From Gemmatimonadota bacterium (GTDB lineage Bacteria; Gemmatimonadota; Gemmatimonadetes; Palauibacterales; KS3-K002): a DNA stretch of 39,016 nucleotides. The DNA is taken from assembly GCA_020344015.1 (NCBI GenBank), contig CP070812.1:650168-689183 (forward strand). Direction: 5' to 3'. The translations under genes and the position numbers were made by a program. Position 1 is the stretch's first letter, and each line of letters opens with the position of its first letter. The notes under the pieces are model-generated. The model saw only the letters and a program-made list of their open reading frames with translations. It had not been told where the DNA came from and made no database searches. Shown here piece after piece: positions 1-8,782 of the stretch.

Positions 1-1
1 C

Positions 2-196
2 CTCAAGGAGATCCGCTCACGGATTCAGTACCGCGGCCACAGGTTCCGCTATCAGGTCAATCACGAGAGGCTGACGGTGACATTCGAGGGCGCTTGGGAG
101 CCGTATGCGCGGATCGGCTTCAACGGGAAGGTCTACACCTTCAAACGCGGCGAAACGAAGGTCTTCGACCTGGAGACGCGGTCGGAGATCGCCTAG
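2..196 (+). CDS. C-terminal end of a GH65-type glycoside hydrolase/phosphorylase (5' truncated)
   Basis: Only the last 64 residues are in the window, read in frame 2 and ending at TAG. The sequence begins KEIRSRIQYRGHRFRYQV and continues into a short beta-rich tail, which resembles the C-terminal beta-sandwich of GH65 family proteins (trehalose, maltose and kojibiose phosphorylases). The family assignment rests on this pattern alone. Its neighbours are two trehalose-forming enzymes on the opposite strand, so a trehalose or trehalose-phosphate phosphorylase role is plausible but inferred. The stop codon overlaps the stop of the convergent trehalose-phosphate synthase gene by four bases. Confidence 0.55.
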   Translation, partial: LKEIRSRIQYRGHRFRYQVNHERLTVTFEGAWEPYARIGFNGKVYTFKRGETKVFDLETRSEIA

Positions 197-1581
197 ACGT
201 CCAAGGCCTCGATAAAAGAGTCGGCCCAATCGTAAACGGTGTGTTCGCTCAACACGTCCCGCATGCGACTCATCCTCCGCGTCGCCTCCTTCTCCGGCAG
301 CGAGAGTGCCATGTCGATGGTCTCGGCCAGCCCGTCGACATCGTGAGGATTGACCTGCAACGCCGACTTTAGCTCCTCCGCCGCACCGGCGAACTCGCTC
401 AAGATCAGCACGCCGCTGTTGTCGAACCGCGTCGCGACGTACTCCTTCGCTACCAGGTTCATGCCGTCGGCCAGCGGGGTGACCATCATCACCTCGGCCG
501 ACCGGTAGAGCGCGATCAGCTCATTGAACGGCAGCTCGCGGTGCATGTACTGCACCGGCGTCAGACCGACTTCGCTGAACTCGCCGTTTATTTGACCGAC
601 CAGCTCTTCCACCTGGCTGCGTAGCTCGCGGTACTCGCTGACGCGCCAGCGGCTGGGCACCGCCAGCTGCACCAGCACGCACTCGCGTACCGCCTCGGGC
701 CGACGCGAAAGCAGTTCGTGGAAGGCGCGCAATCGTACGTCGATGCCCTTGGTGTAGTCGAGACGATCGACTCCGAGGATGATCTTCCGACCCTGGCCTA
801 CCTGATGGTGCAACTGAACCGCGCGTTTCACCACCTTTGGGTCGCTCGCCATCTGGCTGTAGTGGTCGAAGTCGGTGGAGACGGGGAACGAGTCGACGTT
901 GACCGTGTGCCCGTGAATCTGTAGCTGGCCGCCGTCGACGCGCGCGTCGGCGTAGCGGCGGGCGACGCGCAGGAAGTTACCCACGTCGCCCTGGGTCTGG
1001 AAACCGATCACATCGGCGCCAAGCAAACCTTCGAGGATCTGACGTCGCCACGGCAGTCGGCCGAACAGCTCCTCCGGCGGAAAGGGGATGTGGAGGAAGA
1101 AGCCGATTCGCAGGTCGGGACGCATCTCGCGCAGCAGAGCCGGAACGAGCTGCAACTGGTAGTCGTGGACCCAGACGGTGGCATCCTGGGCGGCGCTTTC
1201 TGCGGTGACTTCGGCGAACCTGCGGTTGACCGTCACGTAGGGCTGCCACCAGCGGCGGTGGTACTCGGGCTCGCGGATCGCGCCGTGATAGAGCGGCCAG
1301 ATGGTGCCGTTGCAGAACCCGTCGTAGAAGCTCGCGAGCTGCGTCCTCGAGATGGGGACGGGGAGGTGCGCGATGCCGTCGTAGTCGAAGGGATCCGGTG
1401 CCGGACCGGTGGTGCCTGTCCAACCCGCCCAAGCGCCGCCCGCTCTCTGCACGATTGGGGTCAGCGCCGAGACCAGACCACCCGGGCTCCGCTTCCACGT
1501 CCCCTCACCCTTCCCCTTGCCGCGAACCACCGGCAGGCGGTTCGCCACAATGAAGAGCGGCCACTTCTTTCTGGCTGGCAT
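193..1581 (-). CDS. otsA: alpha,alpha-trehalose-phosphate synthase (GT20)
   Basis: This 462-residue protein has the usual length of bacterial OtsA, which joins glucose from UDP-glucose (or another NDP-glucose) to glucose-6-phosphate in the cytosol. Visible GT20 motifs are NRLPV (14-18), SPGGLVSAL (32-40), [11 protein letters not shown] with Asp140, [13 protein letters not shown] (161-173), [11 protein letters not shown] with Arg273 and Lys278, and [14 protein letters not shown] with Asp372 and Glu380. These match the known substrate-binding residues of E. coli OtsA. The ATG at 1581 follows a weak GGGG about four bases upstream. It lies 137 bp downstream of the TreT-like gene in the same orientation. 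No OtsB phosphatase is visible in the window. Confidence 0.93.
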   Translation of the reverse strand: MPARKKWPLFIVANRLPVVRGKGKGEGTWKRSPGGLVSALTPIVQRAGGAWAGWTGTTGPAPDPFDYDGIAHLPVPISRTQLASFYDGFCNGTIWPLYHGAIREPEYHRRWWQPYVTVNRRFAEVTAESAAQDATVWVHDYQLQLVPALLREMRPDLRIGFFLHIPFPPEELFGRLPWRRQILEGLLGADVIGFQTQGDVGNFLRVARRYADARVDGGQLQIHGHTVNVDSFPVSTDFDHYSQMASDPKVVKRAVQLHHQVGQGRKIILGVDRLDYTKGIDVRLRAFHELLSRRPEAVRECVLVQLAVPSRWRVSEYRELRSQVEELVGQINGEFSEVGLTPVQYMHRELPFNELIALYRSAEVMMVTPLADGMNLVAKEYVATRFDNSGVLILSEFAGAAEELKSALQVNPHDVDGLAETIDMALSLPEKEATRRMSRMRDVLSEHTVYDWADSFIEALDV

Positions 1582-1718
1582 GTTTCCCCAGGGGCTGGCT
1601 TGGCTGCGACAGTGAATTGCACGCCGCGTCCGCGGCGCGGCGAACTATTACTCTCACCAAAACTTAACGCCAACGATGGGGTGTGCAATCGCTTGCGTTG
1701 ACGTACCCTCGGGTGGGG

Positions 1719-2969
1719 TCAGAACGACTGCAGGATGCGTAGGTAGTCGGCCAGATGCCGCGGCGCGATGAAGCGCTCGCGCACACGCTCGCGTGCCCGT
1801 GCACCCATCTTCTGTCGGAGCTCCGGCTTCTGGAGCAGCACGGCAACGCATTCTGCGCACTCTTCTACGCTCGACACCAGGTAGCCGTGAACCCCATCCT
1901 CGATCTGCTCGACTAAGCCACCGACCCTACCGGCGACCACCGCCGCCCGCTTCCACATGGCTTCCGTTGCGGCCAGACCGAAGCCCTCGCGTATCGACTT
2001 CTGAAGCACGACGTCGCTGCCGCTCTGAAAGGCATTGATCTCGAGCGCGTGGGTCAGTTCGTCACGGCTCAGCCGGTCGAGCGTGCTAAACACGTGGATG
2101 TCGGTGTCGCCGGCAGCGTGGTCCAGCGTCATGGCGAGGTATTCGGTTCCCTCCGGGTCGTTGTCGGCCAGGTTGCCGACCAACGCCAGCTGCACGTCGG
2201 CTACTCGGCGCTTCACTTCCCGGTATGCATCGATGACGCCCAGTGGGTCCTTCCACGGACCGAAGCGCGAGACTTGCGCGATGAGCGGTCGCTCCGGGTC
2301 GAGTCCAAAGCGGGTAGCTAGAATCTGTCGGGCCAGCGAGGGAGAGAGCGCCTGATTTTTAGGTGTCAAAGGGTCGATGGACGGCAGCACGACTTCCGTC
2401 CGGCTCGGGTGTAGCTCTGGTACCGCATAGCCGGGCATCGACACGAGAGACACCTCGAAGTGTCTGGTGTACGGCGCCAGGAAATCCACCGCCGCCTCCC
2501 CGGGAGTCGACGTGTCCACATGACAGCGCCACAGCCAGTGGCCGGTGCGCCGCCCGTCCAGCAGCCCCAAGAAACCCACCGGCTGCGGATCGTGGACCAC
2601 CACGAAGTCCCAGGCCCGGCTGACGACTTCCAAGTTGCTTTCCAGCGTCGAGAGGTAGAGGGCCCGATCCGAAGGATCCAGGGCGACCTCCATCCCTTGC
2701 AGCCCGTTGTGCAGCTTCTGTGTCAGCTCGGTGAACGAAGCGTTACCGGTAAGAACGTGCCATTCGACCTCTAGCCCGAGGCCGCACTTCAGACCGACCA
2801 GCGACGGCAACAGCTCGGCCACACCGTCGCCGTAGGCCGTGGCGTTAACGTGCAGCACCCGCGCTCCGCGCAGCGAGGCTGCCAGCTCCCTGATCTCGCC
2901 TACCGCCTCCTCCCCGATCAACCCCTCGTACTCGCAGATCGATTTCGGGGCCAGCACCACCCTGCGCAT
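1719..2969 (-). CDS. treT: TreT-like trehalose synthase (GT4 glycosyltransferase)
   Basis: The protein has 416 residues from the ATG at 2969, which I prefer to an upstream ATG at 3053 because AGGAGG lies four bases before it. The fold is GT-B, family GT4: an N-terminal domain beginning MRRVVLAPKS, the acceptor-side HVNATAYGDGVAELL, the segment VSRFGPWKDP, and the retaining-enzyme E-x7-E motif in SIREGFGLAATEAMWK. The ATAYGDGVAELL and VHDPQP segments are typical of TreT, which makes trehalose directly from NDP-glucose and glucose. It is transcribed toward otsA and probably shares its regulation. Trehalose synthase versus another GT4 specificity cannot be proven from sequence. Confidence 0.8.
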   Translation of the reverse strand: MRRVVLAPKSICEYEGLIGEEAVGEIRELAASLRGARVLHVNATAYGDGVAELLPSLVGLKCGLGLEVEWHVLTGNASFTELTQKLHNGLQGMEVALDPSDRALYLSTLESNLEVVSRAWDFVVVHDPQPVGFLGLLDGRRTGHWLWRCHVDTSTPGEAAVDFLAPYTRHFEVSLVSMPGYAVPELHPSRTEVVLPSIDPLTPKNQALSPSLARQILATRFGLDPERPLIAQVSRFGPWKDPLGVIDAYREVKRRVADVQLALVGNLADNDPEGTEYLAMTLDHAAGDTDIHVFSTLDRLSRDELTHALEINAFQSGSDVVLQKSIREGFGLAATEAMWKRAAVVAGRVGGLVEQIEDGVHGYLVSSVEECAECVAVLLQKPELRQKMGARARERVRERFIAPRHLADYLRILQSF

Positions 2970-3217
2970 TGAACCTCCTCCCTTTGCTTCTGCTCCCGCG
3001 TTGGGGCTACGAAGGTCCGCGAGAGCAAATACGGAGCCGTGAGGTACCGGCAACCCTAATTGCTAGCGATAAAAGTAGTTACGTGACAAGCGCCCCTTCC
3101 GGAAGGACGGCGCTCCGACCGTCTTCTGCGTAATTCTGACCGATCGCCCGGGCAAGATTGTCTGCTTCCGACCCCCTAGCTCCAACCCTACCAAAGGCTT
3201 GCGCACGCTCCCCCTCC

Positions 3218-3320
3218 TGCTCGTGCTCGTAATCGTAGTCGTACTCGAGATCGTCGCGACGACGATTACGAGCACGAGCACGACTAGGATTACGATCACG
3301 ATTACGATCACGAGCACGAG
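3218..3320. repeat. hexanucleotide (CGANNN) block with 18-bp inverted repeat
   Basis: About 100 bp are built from degenerate hexamers: TNNTCG-type units on the left half and their complement (TTACGA, GCACGA, TCACGA) on the right half. The 18-mer at 3218-3235 is perfectly complementary to 3263-3280. The interior contains the 12-bp palindrome TCGTCGCGACGA at 3251-3262. The block lies between the divergent treT and symporter genes. It could extrude as a cruciform or fold as a long RNA hairpin on either strand. Short reading frames across it encode low-complexity peptides and are not credible genes. Confidence 0.9.
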
Positions 3321-3384
3321 GTGAAACGGAATTCCCGCCGGGACGGCTGCTGGCGGCCTCTTTCACCCGTGCGCTCCGTGTGTT

Positions 3385-3398
3385 ATGAGGTAACTCAT
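3385..3398. promoter_or_regulatory. short inverted repeat before the symporter start
   Basis: ATGAG-GTAA-CTCAT forms a perfect 5-bp inverted repeat ending where the GGAG ribosome-binding site of the symporter gene begins (3399-3402). It could be an operator half-site pair or a small mRNA hairpin beside the ribosome site. There is no direct evidence of function. Confidence 0.3.
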
Positions 3399-3410
3399 GG
3401 AGCGAAAAGG

Positions 3411-4745
3411 ATGACGGACGTCGACGCCACAGCAGGGGGTCGTCCTCGCTTCGGGTCCGCCTTCGGCCTCTTGATGACCTTCATCGGAGTCGCCGTGGGG
3501 CTGGGGAACGTCTGGCGTTTCCCTTACATGGCGGGCGCGTTCGGCGGTGGGGCGTTTCTGCTGGTGTACATCGTCCTGCTCTTCGCCTTCGGCATCCCGG
3601 CGCTGATGGCGGAGCTGGCGCTGGGGCGGATGACGCGGCGTGGTCCGGTGGGCGCGTTCAAGCGCATCGGGATGCCGGGTGGAGCGATCGTCGGTTGGGT
3701 TCTCTTCATCACCGTGCTCATGGCGTTGAGCTACTACGCCGTGGTGGTCGGCTGGGTGTTGCGCTACACGTTCATCTCGGCCAGCGGGGCCATAGGCTCG
3801 ATCGCGCCGGAGTCGTTCTTCGAGACGATGCTGGGCGGGTTCTGGGGACAGTTCTTGATGACCGCTATCGTCCTGGCGCTGGTGGCGGTCGTTCTCGTCT
3901 TGGGGATCAAGAAGGGCGTCGAGCGCGTCAGCAAGATCGGCATGCCGCTGCTGTTCCTCTTGCTCTTCGTCCTCATCGGCCGCTCGTTGACTCTGCCCGG
4001 CGCCGGCGCCGGGTTGACCTACTATCTGTATCCCGAGTTCTCGATGATCGACGCCGGTGTGGTGGCCGCGGCGTTGGGGCAGCTCTTCTTTTCGCTTGCC
4101 CTAGGGGGGACCTTTCTCGTGACCTACGCGAGCTATCTGGGCGACGACGTGGACGTGAGGAAAGGCGCCGTCTCTATCGGAGTCGGCGAGACGTTCGCAT
4201 CCATTCTCGCCGGGTTCGTCATCCTGCCCGCCGCGGTGGCGCTGGGCATCGAGGTGGGCAGCGGGCCGCCGCTAACCTTCGTCACCGCGCCGAGCATATT
4301 CGCCCGCGTGCCAAGTGGCGCCGTCTTCGCCACGCTCTTCTTCGGCCTCCTGTTCTTCGCCGCCTTCCTCTCCGCGGTGGCCGGCTTCGAGGTGCTGGTC
4401 GCCGGTGTCGCGGACGAACACGGCTGGGATCGCAAGATCGCGGTGACTGTGTTTTGTGGTGCCGCGCTATTGCTCGCGATCGTGCCGATGCAGAGCCTCG
4501 ACTACATCTTGAAGAGCGACCTCTTCTGGGGATCGACGATGCAGCCCGTCGGCAGCGCTCTGGCGCTCATCGGGCTGGCCTGGGTCGTCGGCTTGGGGCG
4601 GGCGCTGGAGGAGGCGAACAAGGGCCGTAGGGGGAGGCCGATCGGGCGCTTCTGGTTCTACTGGATCAAGTACGTCGTGCCCATCGGGATCGGCGTCATC
4701 CTCGTACTCGGTCTACGTGATGTGTTCAGGACGTTTGTTCTATGA
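3411..4745 (+). CDS. neurotransmitter:sodium symporter (NSS/SNF) family transporter
   Basis: This 444-residue membrane protein couples sodium to uptake of an amino acid or similar amine. TM1 carries GVAVGLGNVWRFPYMAGAFG, the unwound sodium- and substrate-binding helix typical of LeuT and MhsT, and TM6 carries SLALGGTFLVTYASYL. About eleven hydrophobic helices can be counted, as in short bacterial members. The ATG at 3411 is preferred to one at 3321 because GGAG lies eight bases upstream and TM1 follows at the usual distance. Its stop overlaps the start of the next gene (ATGA), so the transporter and PLP enzyme are translationally coupled and probably handle the same substrate. The substrate is not predictable. 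Confidence 0.93.
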   Translation: MTDVDATAGGRPRFGSAFGLLMTFIGVAVGLGNVWRFPYMAGAFGGGAFLLVYIVLLFAFGIPALMAELALGRMTRRGPVGAFKRIGMPGGAIVGWVLFITVLMALSYYAVVVGWVLRYTFISASGAIGSIAPESFFETMLGGFWGQFLMTAIVLALVAVVLVLGIKKGVERVSKIGMPLLFLLLFVLIGRSLTLPGAGAGLTYYLYPEFSMIDAGVVAAALGQLFFSLALGGTFLVTYASYLGDDVDVRKGAVSIGVGETFASILAGFVILPAAVALGIEVGSGPPLTFVTAPSIFARVPSGAVFATLFFGLLFFAAFLSAVAGFEVLVAGVADEHGWDRKIAVTVFCGAALLLAIVPMQSLDYILKSDLFWGSTMQPVGSALALIGLAWVVGLGRALEEANKGRRGRPIGRFWFYWIKYVVPIGIGVILVLGLRDVFRTFVL

Positions 4746-5911
4746 GTGAAACACGGGCGCTTTCCATCAACGATGAGGAGGCCGAGGCCTGGCAGCAGGA
4801 GTTCCCCAGCCTGGCCACCACCATCCACGTCTCTAACTGCTCGCATGGGCCACAAGCGTGGCGCGTCCGCGGCGCGATCGACGCCTACTTGGACAGCTGG
4901 CTCGAGAAGGGGATGGATTGGGAGAGCTGGATCGCCGAGATCTACGGCGCCAAGGAGGCGTTCGCGCGGCTGATCGGAGCGAAGCCGACCGAGGTGGCGC
5001 TCTCTACTTCGGCGTCGGCGGCGGTCGCCTCGGTAGCCAGCGCGCTGGCCACGGGCGACGAGCGGCGGCACGTCGTGACGACGGAAGCCGAGTTTCCCAC
5101 TGTGGGACACGTCTGGCTTGCGCACGCGCGCTACGGCCTGGAGGTCGAGTTCATCCCGGTCCGCGACGGGGCGATCGCGCTCGACGAGTACGAGGGCCAT
5201 GTCGACGAGCGAACGCTCATCGTCTCAGCGACCCACGTCTACTACCAGAACGGCTTCAAGCAGGACGTGAAACGGATCGCCGAGGTCGCGCACCGTGCCG
5301 GCGCGCTGCTCCTCGTCGATGCCTACCAATCGCTGGGCACCTGTCGGGTGGACGTGCGCGAGATGGACGTCGACATCCTGGTGAGCGGCAATCAGAAGTA
5401 CCTGCTGGGAGTGCCCGGCGTCGCGTTCGTCTACGTGAAGGAGGAGCTGGTCGAGCGACTCGAGCCCTCATTCACCGGCTGGTTCGGCCGGGTGAACCCG
5501 TTTGCCTTCGACCCGAAGACGCTCGACTATGCGGCCGATGCCCGCAGGCTGGAGACCGGCACGCCGCCGGTGTTCGCCGCGGTCGCGGCCCGCGCCGGCA
5601 TGGGTTTGATCGAGGAGGCGGATCCGGGACGCATCGAGGCGCGGATCGAAGAGCTCTCGGCCCACACCATCAAGGGCGCGGCCGCCCGCGACCTCGAGTA
5701 CAGCGGCCCGGACGACGTTAGCCGCAAGGGCGCTACGACGGCCATAACGGTGCCCGATCCGGCCAGAATCGAGGGACTGTTGAAGGAACGGGGCATCATC
5801 GCGTCGGCGCGCGGCGACGTGATCCGCATCGCGCCCCATTTCTTCACGACTACCGAAGATATCGATCGCGCGCTGGACGAGCTGTGCTCGCTGCTGCGGC
5901 ACCTTTTCTGA
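4742..5911 (+). CDS. class V aminotransferase-fold PLP enzyme
   Basis: The 389-residue protein has a fold-type I PLP domain like those of cysteine desulfurases and kynureninases. Asp193 in LLVDAYQSLG should contact the pyridine nitrogen of PLP, and Lys219 in VSGNQKYLLG is the predicted Schiff-base lysine. The C-terminal small domain (IRIAPHFFTTTEDIDRALDE) is typical of the family. No obvious cysteine-desulfurase loop is seen, so aminotransferase, lyase and epimerase reactions all remain possible. It overlaps the symporter by four bases and precedes an exported M24-fold hydrolase by 39 bases, suggesting a small catabolic operon for one amino acid or amine. Confidence 0.88.
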   Translation: MSETRALSINDEEAEAWQQEFPSLATTIHVSNCSHGPQAWRVRGAIDAYLDSWLEKGMDWESWIAEIYGAKEAFARLIGAKPTEVALSTSASAAVASVASALATGDERRHVVTTEAEFPTVGHVWLAHARYGLEVEFIPVRDGAIALDEYEGHVDERTLIVSATHVYYQNGFKQDVKRIAEVAHRAGALLLVDAYQSLGTCRVDVREMDVDILVSGNQKYLLGVPGVAFVYVKEELVERLEPSFTGWFGRVNPFAFDPKTLDYAADARRLETGTPPVFAAVAARAGMGLIEEADPGRIEARIEELSAHTIKGAAARDLEYSGPDDVSRKGATTAITVPDPARIEGLLKERGIIASARGDVIRIAPHFFTTTEDIDRALDELCSLLRHLF

Positions 5912-5950
5912 GCCGGCGCCTGGAATGGCTGACATCGATTGGAGGGAACG

Positions 5951-7465
5951 ATGGCAATCAAACGACGCGATTTCGTGAAGGTCGCCGGCCTAGGCGCCGG
6001 CGCCGCCCTGGTGACGGGGCCGCGCGTCGCCTGGCCCGACGAGCGGGCCATGGCGCGGGCCGCGTCCGGCGAGAGCTTCGTCCTGCTCCGCAAAGAGCAG
6101 GGTAAGCGCCGCGCCGAGCTGCCGCCGGCTGCGGACTTCCACCGTCTGCCGCTTGAGTGGTACAAAGCGAAAGCGAAGGCGTTGAAAGAGGAGGCACGCC
6201 GTCGCGGTGTCGACGGCGGAATCCTGCTTACCACACGCTGGAACATCATCTACGCGACGGGGCTCCTCCATTCCACCACCGAGCGACCCTTCGCCTGCTT
6301 CTTCCCTATGGACGACGATGAGGGGTTGATCTGGCTGCACCCGTACCTCGATCACCAGCTGGTGCAGGACTGGTGGAAGACCGACGCCCACTCGTACTTC
6401 GACTACCACCACGGCGTGGGCGGCGAACCCTACGACGAGCGCGTCGACCAGGGTCGCACCGTGAACGTCTACAAATGGTGGGGCCGGACCCTGGCGCGGC
6501 TGGGCTACGGGGACAGGACGATCGGCATCGACAGCGGCGCCGCCGCCGAGATCGGTCTCTTGCCCGGTCACGAGGACGCGGACCGGCTAGACATGTTCGG
6601 GGAGATCGATACGCCGAGTAAGCATCGTCCCTCGGGCGGAAAGTTTGGGATCATGGCGCGCGAGATGCCGGACGCTCAGTTCGTCGACGTCTACGACATC
6701 CTCATCCGCCACCGCGTGGTCAAGGACGAGCTGGAGAACCGGCTGACCCAACGCGCTATGGACTACTTTTCCGAGATCCATGCCTTCGTGCGCAACTACC
6801 TCATCGAGCGGGGCCGCGGCACGCTCGACTGGGAGGTCGAGAACGCCGCGCGCCTCTGGGGCATGCATCGCATCATGCAGGACATCCCCCAGGACGGTGA
6901 GACCCATAACGCGGTCGGCATAGACGTGGGCCTCGGGTGCCGCACAGGCCGCAAGACCGCCTACCCGCACCCCAACCAGGTCTCATGGGCCCGCATCGAG
7001 CCGGGCCACGCGCTCCAGTTCGCCGGCGTCGTGCGGCTTGGCGGCTACGGCGGCGAACAGTACCGGTCGTTCCTCTTTGCGCCGTGGACCGAATGGCAGG
7101 AGCACGTCTGGGACGTCCACACCGGTTCGTACTACATCCAGGCCGAGGAATCGCGGGCGGGGAACACCTGCTCGAACGTGGCGAAGGCGGTGCACGACTA
7201 CCAGGTGAGGAACCGCTGCGCCCACCTCGTCTATCACAGACCCGGCCACGGGGAGGGGATGGAGGGCCACCAGCCGCCTTATCAGGCGCTGGGCGACTAC
7301 ACGGTCATGCGGCCCGGCATGCACTTCTCCAACGAGCCCGGGCTTTACGACCCGGAGAACGGGTTCGGCTACAACCACGGCAACAACGTGCTGGTCGCCG
7401 CGGAGAAGGGTCTCCAGATGGGGACGGCGCCCTGCGACAGGGAATGGTGCCTGCTGGAGTTATAG
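5951..7465 (+). CDS. Tat-exported M24-fold hydrolase (creatinase / Xaa-Pro peptidase-like), altered metal site
   Basis: The 504-residue protein starts at ATG 5951 after GGAGGG; an ATG four codons earlier is less likely. Residues 1-25 (MAIKRRDFVKVAGLGAGAAL) form a twin-arginine signal, so it folds in the cytosol before export. The C-terminal half has the pita-bread fold: GYGGEQYRSF, a His-rich segment HRPGHGEGMEGHQPP, FSNEPGLYDPENG and GYNHGNNVLV. Relative to aminopeptidase P, the first metal Asp is Ala, the second is Glu and the last Glu is lost, while the His and the EPG Glu remain. A metal-independent, creatinase-like activity or a non-classical site is therefore likely. Confidence 0.85.
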   Translation: MAIKRRDFVKVAGLGAGAALVTGPRVAWPDERAMARAASGESFVLLRKEQGKRRAELPPAADFHRLPLEWYKAKAKALKEEARRRGVDGGILLTTRWNIIYATGLLHSTTERPFACFFPMDDDEGLIWLHPYLDHQLVQDWWKTDAHSYFDYHHGVGGEPYDERVDQGRTVNVYKWWGRTLARLGYGDRTIGIDSGAAAEIGLLPGHEDADRLDMFGEIDTPSKHRPSGGKFGIMAREMPDAQFVDVYDILIRHRVVKDELENRLTQRAMDYFSEIHAFVRNYLIERGRGTLDWEVENAARLWGMHRIMQDIPQDGETHNAVGIDVGLGCRTGRKTAYPHPNQVSWARIEPGHALQFAGVVRLGGYGGEQYRSFLFAPWTEWQEHVWDVHTGSYYIQAEESRAGNTCSNVAKAVHDYQVRNRCAHLVYHRPGHGEGMEGHQPPYQALGDYTVMRPGMHFSNEPGLYDPENGFGYNHGNNVLVAAEKGLQMGTAPCDREWCLLEL

Positions 7466-7535
7466 GTGGGAATTTCTATATTCCCCGAGTTCTCCCAGCA
7501 GAGGTACCTAGGCTGTACCAAGAAAGGAGTGGAGC

Positions 7536-7964
7536 ATGCCGACCAGCAGTGCTAGTGCCGTATGGAAGGGTGGCCTGAAGGACGGAACGGGCGAGTTCAG
7601 CGCCGGCTCCGGCGCTTTCGCGGGCGCGTATTCGTTTCCGACGCGGTTCGAGGGTGCCCCCGGCACCAACCCCGAGGAGCTCATCGCCTCGGCCCACGCT
7701 GCCTGCCTGAGCATGGCCCTCGCCGCCGGGCTGGAGCGGGGCGGAACACCGCCGGAGAGCATTACGACCACCGCCCATTGCTCGCTCGAGAAGCTGGAGG
7801 AGGGCTTCCGCATCACCCGCATGCGCCTGGTCGTGCAGGCCAGGGTGCCTGGGATGGACGCGGCGGCGTTCCAGGAAGCTGCTGAGGCGGCCAAGAACGG
7901 CTGCCCGGTCTCCAACGCTCTGAAGGGGAACGTGCAGTTCGAGCTCGAAGCGGCCCTATTCTGA
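7536..7964 (+). CDS. OsmC/Ohr family peroxiredoxin-like protein
   Basis: The 142-residue length is typical of OsmC proteins, which reduce organic hydroperoxides with two thiols in a domain-swapped dimer. The two expected cysteines are present: Cys57 in AHAACLSMAL and Cys123 in KNGCPVSNAL, and the strand before Cys57 has the usual NPEELIASAHAAC. An AGGAG and a second GGAG precede the ATG. The OsmC subgroup (SACOL1771/YhfA versus OsmC proper) is not certain. It is 70 bp downstream of the M24-fold gene and may be read from its own promoter. Confidence 0.92.
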   Translation: MPTSSASAVWKGGLKDGTGEFSAGSGAFAGAYSFPTRFEGAPGTNPEELIASAHAACLSMALAAGLERGGTPPESITTTAHCSLEKLEEGFRITRMRLVVQARVPGMDAAAFQEAAEAAKNGCPVSNALKGNVQFELEAALF

Positions 7965-8060
7965 ACCGCCGCCCCGGCCCGGCAGCGAGCAGTTCGAGCA
8001 AAGAACGCGGACGTAGCCACGTCGGATAAACGGAATAAGTTCCGAATCGGAGACTAGACT

Positions 8061-8600
8061 ATGAAACTGCGCGGGTGGGTCCTCGCTGCGGTGGCGCTGG
8101 CGTTCATTGCGAATCCGCTCGCGGCCCAGGAGCATGAAGAACACGAGCCGCTGAAACGGCACAAGCTGGCTCTCTTCGTCGGCTACACGTGGGTGCCGAC
8201 CGGTGACCCGCATGAGGCGGATAGCAGGGGCACGGTCATCGCCCCGACTGTTGGCATCGACTACAGCTTCTGGATCAGCCACAAGGTCGGGGTCGGTTTG
8301 GTGAACGAAGTCGAGCTCACGACCTACGTGGTCGAGACCAGGGCCGGCACCACCCTTCCGCGGGAGTATGCATACATCGGTGCTGCTGTCGGAATGTACG
8401 AGGTGGCGCGCGGATTGGGGTTGTACGCAGGCCCCGGCATAGAGCTCGAAAAGCACGAGAATTTCCTCGTGCTCAAAGTGGGCGCTGAGTATTCCTTCGC
8501 CGTCGCCCACGGATGGGCCACGAGTGTCGCGTTCGGCTACGACTTCAAAGACGAATACGACTCGTGGATGCTAGGTCTGGGGGTGGCGAGGAGGTTCTGA
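8061..8600 (+). CDS. small outer-membrane beta-barrel protein
   Basis: The 179-residue protein begins with a clear signal peptide (MKLRGWVLAAVALAFIANPLAAQ, cleavage after AAQ or nearby). Next comes a short acidic and histidine-containing segment EHEEHEP, then alternating hydrophobic strands such as HKLALFVGYTWVPTG and WATSVAFGYDF. It ends in Phe (GLGVARRF), as expected for BAM-assembled barrels. About eight strands fit the length. It could be a porin-like or OmpA/OmpW-like small barrel; no specific family is recognised. GGAG lies about nine bases before the start. Confidence 0.75.
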   Translation: MKLRGWVLAAVALAFIANPLAAQEHEEHEPLKRHKLALFVGYTWVPTGDPHEADSRGTVIAPTVGIDYSFWISHKVGVGLVNEVELTTYVVETRAGTTLPREYAYIGAAVGMYEVARGLGLYAGPGIELEKHENFLVLKVGAEYSFAVAHGWATSVAFGYDFKDEYDSWMLGLGVARRF

Positions 8601-8782
8601 GCTTTCATCCCCGAGGAGTTCTACGTCGAGATCAACGAGATGTGCGGCACCAAATCCCGGTGCCCAAGCGAGCAATCAGTCGGCAAGTTCTCGACCGTGA
8701 TCGTGGCCCAGGTTGCCGAAACAGGCAGCGCGGGTCATCCTATGTGGCAGGTATCAAGAGAAACCCGGGACCGGAGGCTGTA

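Noticed and set aside
1090..1701. Long plus-strand frame opposite otsA
   Set aside because: It is the complement of the clear OtsA gene; such long antisense frames are usual in GC-rich DNA. The same holds for 32006-32815, 33762-34634 and 37483-38436.
3063..3366. Low-complexity open frames over the hexamer block
   Set aside because: They encode only repeats of the array (Ile/Val/Thr- or Arg/Asp-rich) and lack ribosome sites and homology.
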